Under the pieces are notes generated by a model. The model was given only the letters and a program-made list of their open reading frames with translations, was not told where the DNA came from and ran no database searches. A program made the position numbers and the translations under genes. From Carnegiea gigantea (lineage: Eukaryota; Streptophyta; Magnoliopsida; Caryophyllales; Cactaceae), in NCBI GenBank assembly GCA_029747015.1, contig JAKOGI010000123.1:1010001-1074000 (forward strand): a stretch of DNA of 64,000 bases. The letters run 5' to 3'. Shown here one piece after another: positions 56,852 to 64,000 of this stretch (positions are counted from its first letter, which is position 1; each line of letters starts with the position of its first letter).

Positions 56852-58281
56852 ATGGCACAAGAAAGAACTTTGAGTGATATTTTCTATCCTCCTAGGACTG
56901 CTTTGCTATCATGTTTTGTTACGCTTGTTCTTGCACCAAATGTGACATTCGAACTGAAACCCCATTATACTCATATGCTTCCTAAACTCACGGGTTTAGA
57001 GGATACTTATTTGTTTTTAAGGGAATTCAAAGAAGTTTGTTACATGATGCATTTCCCTAACATTCCCATTGATGTTGTGCGAATGAAATTGATTCCTTTT
57101 GCTTTAAAAGATTCTGCTAAACGATGGATGTATGGCTTGGCTGCTAATTCTGTTACTTCTTGAAATGATTTTGTAAGATTGTTCTCAAGAAAATATTTTC
57201 CTAATGCCAAGACTGTTAAGCTGAGGAATGAAATTAATCAATTGGTGCAATTTGATAGGGAATCATTTTGGAAATATTTTGATAGGTTCAAAACTTTATT
57301 ACCCCAATGTCCCCATCATGGTTTAGACCAAGCACATTTGTGTCAGACTGTATATGAAGGACTTAACCAACAGACTAGGACCATGGTGGAGTCCATGTGT
57401 CAGGGTGACTTTCTTTCTAAGAACCTCACAGCTACTTAGGAGTTTTTAGAGGACTTGACTGAGAAAACCATGCAGTGAAAAACCGCTCGTGATGACAGCC
57501 TGAGTTCTAAGTTTGCAAGGGGTGATTTGCATTTTTTTTTTCTGATGTTAGTCACTTAGAGTCCAAGATTGCTGTTTTAGAAAACATGTTGAAGGGATTA
57601 TCTCCCTAGATATCCTAACTATCTCAGACTTCTACATTGTCTTGTTCCCATTGTCAGGCCCTAGATCATTCATTGAGTGCTTGTCCTTATTTTGCTCATT
57701 AGTTAGTAACTGAACAGGAGCAAACAAGTATGGCTTTTCAGAGATCTAAGAATGACCCTTTCTCCCCTTATTATAACCTAGGGTAGAGGAATAACCCTAA
57801 CTTTTTATGAAATAGTAGACCCAATAATGTGGTCCCTAATTCTCAACCTGAGATGTTTCCTGGAAACAACTCCGAGCCCATCTCTTATCCTTCACACTCC
57901 TTTCAGAGACTGGCTTTCTCAGGCATGCCTAATACACCTAGACCTCCACTTCTCATAGCTCAAGTTCAACCTCCTCCTGGTTATACTGATATTGATAAAT
58001 TGGAGAGGAGAATCAATAATAATGTGGAGAGAATTAACACTAACATGGAAATAATGATGAGAATGATGATCGAACAATTTTCCCAGTTAGCATCATCTTC
58101 TAGGAAATCAGGTACTTTCCCGAGTCAACCTAAGGTGAACCCTAAGGGTCATGCCTCCTCTTCTTCTGGTAACCCTAATGAGTCTGTGAGGAAAGTAAAT
58201 GCGGTTATATCTCTCCGTTCTGATCAAGAGGTTGATAAGCAAGTGAAAAATCCTAATGAACGTTGTAGGTATCCTCATTAA
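56852..58281 (+). pseudogene. gag: gypsy gag, broken
   Basis: The retrotransposon gag domain is recognisable (FLREFKEVCYMMHFPNIP, RLFSRKYFPNAKTVKLRNEI, WKYFDRFKTLLPQCPHHGL). A TGA (57161-57163) stands where the family has a codon in the same frame, then TAG, TGA and further stops between 57437 and 57610. A later open stretch (57829-58281) is a Pro/Ser/Asn-rich linker. The stops mostly fit single transitions. Confidence 0.85.
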
Positions 58282-58493
58282 TTCTTCCAGAATTCTTCCC
58301 CCTCTTCTACTCCAGAGACTGGTCTATTCAGTCAATCAGAGGATACTCCTGATGGTGTTCCCAATACTTTAGTTAGTCGTCCCTCTCCTAAGTCACCTTC
58401 TAAGGAAGAGGAGCTCTAAGAAAAAGACTCATCTAGCTCAGCAAGTTCTTCACCTTCTAAGAGTTCTTCTCCCCATTCTTCTGAAAAATCTAG

Positions 58494-59190
58494 ATGCTTT
58501 TGCATTCTTTCCCCCATAGGTTAGAGAAGAAAGATCAAGATCATACTGAGAAGATGAGAGAGACTTTCTCTCAAGTTAAGATCAATATTTTCTTACCTGA
58601 TGCTATTCAACAGATGCCTCCTTATACTAGATTTTTAAAGGACCTATGCACTATAAAGAAAGCAACTGGTGTATCTAAGAATGCTTTCTTAACTTCTGAT
58701 ACTAATTCTATCCTTTCTCAGATTTCAGTAAAGTATAAGGACCCTGATTGCCCTACTGTGTCTATAATCATACGGGACCAATCCATTCACAGGGCACTGC
58801 TTAACTTAGGGTTAATGTTAACTTGATACCCTTTGTTGAGTATGAGAGGCTAGAGTTAGGTGAGCTGAAATCTACCAGGATGGTCATTCAATTGGCTGAT
58901 AGATCGACGAGGGTGCCCAGGGGGATAGTTGAGGATGTGCTGATTAGAGTGGGTGAATTTATTTACCCAGTAGACTTTGTTGTGATTGAAACTGAGAAGG
59001 TGTCCAACTTAGCTAGCCAGGTTCCTGTGATTCTATAGCATCCTTTCTTGGCCACTGCCAATACCCTCATCAATTGTAGAAATGGTATGATGAGACTGTC
59101 TTTTGGCAACATGACTGCGGAATTGAACATCTTTAATATGCAAAGACAGCCATCTGGATTTGATGATATGGAATTTTCTACTCTCAATGG
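58494..59190 (+). pseudogene. gypsy aspartic protease, broken
   Basis: The PR domain is split: the frame from 58494 ends at 58826 with RALLNLGLMLT, where an active-site Asp-(Leu/Ser)-Gly would be expected, and the rest (NLIPFVEYERLELGEL, VIRVGEFIYPVDFVV-like text) continues in another frame. The Asp reads as Asn here, so it would be inactive even without the shift. Confidence 0.8.
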
Positions 59191-59298
59191 ATAGGGGATT
59201 CTGTATTCGACGATACTTTTGATGATATATTTACTACTGAGTATAAGTCATTTTTTATAGATGATGAGTCTGAATATGATGCGTTTGAGTTTGATACC

Positions 59299-60860
59299 TT
59301 GTGCTCTACTGCTAATTGTTTGCTCACTGCTATGTCTGAATCTGTTTTCCCTGCTGCTCTTGAATTAAAATCCCTTCCTTATGCTCTTAAGTATGCATTC
59401 ATAGGACCCGATGAATCCTTACTTGTCATTATTGCTTCTGATTTGAATTGGGACCAAGAGAACAAACTGATTTCTTTGCTTGGAGAGAATAAGGAAGCTT
59501 TAGGATAGACTTTAGGGGACATTAAGGATATTAGTCCTTCTATTATACAATATAGAATTCATTTAGAGGACCATGCTAAGTCCTACCATGACCGTCAAAA
59601 GCGTTTGAATCCCATTTTGTAGAAAGTAGTTAAGAAGGAAGTGTTGAAATGGTTAGACCATGGGATCATTTATCCCATTTCTGATAGTGAGTGTGTTAGC
59701 CCTGTTCAAGTTGTTCCTAAGAAGACCGGTATTACCGTGATTATGAATGATAAGAATGAGTTAATCCCTACTCGAGTTCAATCTGGGTGGCATATGCGTA
59801 TAGATTATAGAAAACTGTATGTTGCCACTAGAAAAGACCATTTTTTCTTCCCTTCTTGGATCAAATGCTAGAAAGGTTAGCTGGACATTCCTTCTATTAC
59901 TTTTTAGATAGATATTCCGGTTATACCCAGATCTCTATTACTCCCGAGGATTAGGAGAAGACTACTTTCACTTGTCCATTTGGAACATATGCCTTTAGAA
60001 GAATGTCGTTTGGATTGTGTAATGCCCCTGCTACCTTTCAAAGATGCATGATTTCTATTTTCTCAGATTTAGTTGAACAATGTATAAAAATTTTCATGGA
60101 TGACTTTTCTGTGCTTGGATCTTCTTTTGATGATTGCTTATCTCATCTAAGAAAAGTGTTGGAAAGGTGTAAAGAGAAAAATTTGACTTTGAAGTGGGAG
60201 AAATGTCACTTCATGGTTGAAAAGGATATAGTCTTAGGATATATTGTTTCCCGATATGGAATTAAGGTAGACAAAGTTAAGACTGACCTGATTGTTAATA
60301 TTCCCCCTCTCACTTGTGTGAAATAGGTGCGGTCTTTCCTTGGACATGCTGGCTTTTATCATTGTTTCATTAGGAATTTCAGCAAAATTGCAAAGCCTTT
60401 GTCTAATTTGTTAGCTAAGGATGTGCCATTTTATTTTTCTGAAAAGTATCATAAGGCATTTTCTAAGCTTAAGAAGGCCCTAACATCTGCTCCTATTCTT
60501 CATCCTCCCATTTGGGGCGAACCATTTGATTGATGAGTGACACATCTGATTATGCTATTAGAGTTGCATTAGGACGGCGTATTGATAAGAAACCCTATGT
60601 CGTTTACTATGCTAGTTACACGTTGAATGATGCCCACTTGAATTACACAGTTACTGAGAAAGAATTTTTAGATGTGGTCTTTGGTTTTGAAAAGTTTAGA
60701 TCATATCTGATTGGATCACATGTGATTGTTTATACTAATCACTCTGCCCTTAAGTACCTTCTTTCTAGAAAGGATGCTAAGCCTAGACTTGTGAGATAGA
60801 TTCTGCTTTTACAAGAATTTGACTATGAAATTAAGGATAATAAAGGTTCTAAAAACCTTG
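59299..60860 (+). pseudogene. gypsy reverse transcriptase and RNase H, broken
   Basis: Pieces in order: VLKWLDHGIIYPISDSECVSP, MRIDYRKL, a frame-shifted middle, RMSFGLCNAPATFQRCM, then FMDDFSV (the catalytic YXDD site, here FMDD), then VRSFLGHAGFYHCFIRNFSKIAKPL. RNase [38 protein letters not shown] and [11 protein letters not shown]. Stops occur at about 59870, 60324, 60531 and 60797. Confidence 0.88.
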
Positions 60861-60976
60861 TAGTTAACCATCTGTCTAGGATCATCTGGGATAGAAAGAG
60901 TGAGTCCAGTATTTTTGAGTGCTTCCCTGATGAGCAATTATATGTTGTTCACCCTGATCCTTGGTATGTTGATGTT

Positions 60977-62254
60977 GTGAACTACTTAGTTGCTGGTGGG
61001 ATCCCTGAGGGTTGGACTAAGAATGACAAAGATAGATTCTTCCATCTTGTGAAGTTCTTTGTTTGGGATGACCCCTATCTATTTAAGTACTGTTCTAACC
61101 AAGTGTTTATGAGGTGCATTCCCGACCATGAAGTGAGAAATGTTATTTCTTTTTATCATGACCAGGCATGTGGGAGGGCATTTTAGTGGTAGGAAGACAG
61201 CAGCCAAGATTTTTCAATGTGATTTTTACTGGCCGACTTTGTTTAAAGATGCATTTGAATATTATAAGAGTTGCTCTAGATGCCAGCAGTTGGGTAGGAT
61301 AAGCCGGCAAGATATGATGCTACTGAACCCCATCATTGTGGTGGAGATTTTTGATGTGTGCGATATTGATTTTATGGTACCAGTTCCACCATTTTTTGAG
61401 AATGAGTACATTTTGTTAGTTATGGACTATGTTTCTAAATGGGTGAAGGCCATCCCTTCTAGGACCAATGAAACTAAAGTGGTTGTGAAATTTCTTAGGG
61501 AGAATATTTTCACTCGATTTGGTATGCCCCGAGTTATCATTAGTGATCAGGGCATCCATTTTAATAGATCTTTTGATGCCTTACTGAAAAAGTATTCCAT
61601 AGTTCATAGGCTTGCTACTCCGTACCATCCCTAAACCAGTGGCCAGGTTGAAGTGTTCAATCAACAGATTAAACAGATTTTAAAAAAGACAGTGAGTAGG
61701 CATAGGAAGACTGGGCTGACAAGTTGGTAGATGCTCTTTGGGCATATAGAACGGCTTTCAAAACTCTCTTAGGTGTATCACCTTATAGGGTAGTGTATGG
61801 TAAGTCTTGTTATTTACCTGTGAAGATAGAGCATAAAACTTGGTGGGCCATTAGAAAGCTTAACTATGACTTGATTGAGACAGGTGAAAAGAGACAACTG
61901 CAACTGAGTGAGCTTGATGAGATTAGAGTTGAGACTTATTAGAGTGCTCGATTGTATAAAAAGAGGGCAAAGTTGTTTCATGATCGACATATTTTTAGAA
62001 AGGAATTTGCCCTGGGAATGAAAGTACTCTTGTATAACTCTAGACTTCATCTGTTTCCCGAAAAATTAAGGTCCCGATGGACGGGCCATTATATTGTCTC
62101 ACATATTTTTCCCTATGGTGCAGTTGAAATTCAGGATCCTCAGACTACTGCCGCCTTCAAAGTGAATGGCCAATGTTTGAAACCATTTCTGGAGCTGTTG
62201 AGCCAAGAAGATATGGAGTGTCTGATACTCCATGAACCTAGCCATGATCAGTGA
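60977..62254 (+). pseudogene. gypsy integrase, broken
   Basis: HHCC zinc site (H...H in RNVISFYHDQACGRAF / GGHFSGRKT, C...C in SCSRCQQ), catalytic core D in CDIDFM, D in ISDQGIHF and E in GQVEVFNQQ, then a C-terminal part (LPVKIEHKTWWAIRKLN, SRWTGHYIVSHIFPYGAVEI). A frame change near 61150-61190 and stops near 61632 and 61940 break it. Confidence 0.88.
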
Positions 62255-63539
62255 TTGGGATCTGAAGCAGCTTGGATGTACTTAGCATCCGACCTGATTT
62301 GCTAGAAACTTCTTCTCTTCTCTCTCTTTCTTTCTCTCTATCTTCTTTCTTTGTTTTATTCCAGTTTCTTTTTGTATAGTTGATTGTTTTTCTTTCCCTA
62401 TGATTGGTTGTTTTTGAGTCTAGTTTTTTTGAGCATATGTTTGTTTTTTTTAGGTTTTTCTTTTTGTTCTTATGTGTCTATTTCACTCCCAATGAGGACA
62501 TTGTGAATTTTTGGTGTGGGGGTGGGGTACCCATGGGTGCATATTTTTCTTTGAAAAAATTTTTTGAAAAATTCCAAAAGATTTTGGTTTTGTTTTGGGG
62601 AACGTTTGTACTATTAAATCCCCTGTACTTTGGTTATTAGCTTGTAGACAAGTAGGATGTGCATTAGAAGTCTCCAACCTTAGTGTGACATTCTAAGCCT
62701 TAGTTCTAACCCCAATGTTCAGTATAGATTGTATAATCCAGTCCTTATTTATTCCTTCATCATTATCTTTAGATTTTAGGTTTTCATGAATGATTCTCCC
62801 ACTAGCTTGTGGCACGATTACTCTGAAAAGAATTGAAAAAAAAGTGAATTATGAATAAAGAAAAAAAAGAGAAAAGAAAAAGAGATGGAATAAAATTTGG
62901 AATGACAAGTATTCCTTTGAGACGTGTTACTGGACGTTACACTTTGAAGCACGTGCTACTGGGTGTTACCCTTTGAGGCAATACTGCTAATGAGAAAGCT
63001 TGCTTTCAAAGTTAGTATGATAATAATGTAGTTGTGTCAGTTAAGTGGGATTGAGTCTAATTCTGGTAAATCTAAGCCCTAGGATGATGATACACTTACA
63101 CACGAGCACTGGAATGGATTCATAATCTTGATGTTCAATAGGGTGAAAAATTAGTGCTCTAGTGTCATTTAGGAGGTAGAGGGCTTTGAAGTACATTCTG
63201 TGCATATGCAGGTTAATAACTTGGTTACAGGGGTGATTTAGTTGATTAGAACGAGTGCATATTTTTCTCTAATTTTGTACATATTAGTTTTGAGAAAAGC
63301 CCAAAAAGATTTTTTTTATTTTTGAAATAATTTTTGTGGGTATTTCACTTAAAAACCCTCATGAGACCTCACTCGTCCACTTGGGAGACCGAGAGGTTTA
63401 AATGGTTTGTTGCATACGTTAAATGCAACCGTAATTCCTATAACTGTGAGTTAGGATTTCTCTTTCTTATTTTTCATTTTCTTTTAGTTAGTTTAGTAAT
63501 TTTACTCAAGGACGAGCAAAATTTTGGTGTGGGTATATT
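62255..63539 (+). other. 3' untranslated part of the gypsy element
   Basis: No env-like or other frame is supported. Contains a G-rich purine block GGTGTGGGGGTGGGG near 62512-62526 and a second GGTGTGGG near 63525-63533, just before the 3' LTR; the latter is the more likely plus-strand primer, though it is short and mixed. Confidence 0.6.
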
Positions 63540-64000
63540 TGTTCGTGCTAAAAATGTGTTATTTTTACGGTACTTTTACACCTGTTTTATGCTCGTTACA
63601 ATTATTATTTTTAGGTTTTTATTTGATTTTATTTCGTTTTGTAGGTTTTGAATAAAATAAAAATAATTATGAAAAAATGCAAAAAATACAAGAAAAATGG
63701 TGGAAATGAAGAATTGGGCTGACTTGACTCAAGATAATCCGAATTGCTAGGCCCAATATTTTTTAGCCCAAGATGAGGGGGAAAAAAAAGAAAAAAAAAA
63801 CCTAAAAAAATCTACCCAGCTCGCATGCCAGGCACGTGACTTGTAATCCTCCTTCTCCCTCACTTAAACTTTATCTCTCCTCTTCTTGGTTCTCAGAACC
63901 AAAAGCACCCAAAACCCCCAGACCTCGAAACCCCTGCTTCACCATTTCCATTTCTCCATCTCCATTCTCATCTCCTCTCTCTCTCTCTTCGATCCTATCT
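63540..64000 (+). repeat. 3' LTR of the gypsy element, partial
   Basis: The first 461 bp, about 91% identical by eye to the start of the 5' LTR. The window ends within it. Confidence 0.9.

Larger units (their letters stand above)
54245..64000 (+). mobile_element. Athila-like Ty3-gypsy retrotransposon, decayed, cut by window end
   Basis: A 1977-bp 5' LTR, an Asp-tRNA type primer site, gag, protease, RT, RNase H and integrase in gypsy order (INT after RNase H), a 1.3-kb untranslated 3' part, and the first 461 bp of the 3' LTR. LTR length, primer type and gag likeness suggest the Athila lineage, although no env-like ORF is seen. Stops and frame changes occur in every domain, and the shared LTR part differs at about 40 of 440 sites (about 9%). 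It is old and inactive. Confidence 0.85.

Overview
The window is nuclear DNA of a eudicot plant. The evidence is AT-rich sequence, GT-AG spliced genes, plant-type retrotransposon lineages (SIRE/Maximus Ty1-copia and Athila-like Ty3-gypsy) and a plant Au SINE. The protein-coding content matches a small segment of Arabidopsis chromosome 1. The species cannot be named from the sequence alone; a woody eudicot with TE-filled introns is plausible.

Layout. Bases 1-14028 are a nest of mobile elements. A non-autonomous Helitron (minus orientation, 267-12571) was split near its 5' end by an 11.25-kb SIRE-like Ty1-copia retrotransposon (1304-12555) with two 1692-bp LTRs. Next to it lie a second Helitron 5' terminus (at 13119) and a second full Helitron (13122-14028). 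Bases 14989-24766 (+) hold a ten-exon golgin candidate 2 (GC2) gene, whose introns contain LINE and SINE-like debris. Bases 27301-29291 (-) hold a three-exon plastid FKBP-type isomerase (FKBP17-2 type), with a 5'-truncated LINE insert in one intron. Bases 30703-52779 (-) hold a thirteen-exon Raf-like MAP3K of the SIS8/RAF4 group, with RTE LINE, Au SINE, copia and MITE remnants in its introns. From 54245 to the window edge lies a heavily decayed Athila-like gypsy element with a 1977-bp 5' LTR.

How it fits together. GC2, FKBP17-2 and the Raf kinase have the same neighbours as Arabidopsis At1g18190, At1g18170 and At1g18160, so this looks like a conserved gene island between retrotransposons. The three genes act in different places: Golgi tethering, plastid protein folding, and stress/sugar kinase signalling. 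I see no operon-like link between them.

Most unusual signal. The copia element carries a strand-biased, dispersed bipartite motif (GAACAACC, four bases, AAACAGG). It occurs in the LTRs, in gag, near the start of pol and, in looser form, in the extra 3' ORF. That extra ORF has what looks like its own promoter and leader.
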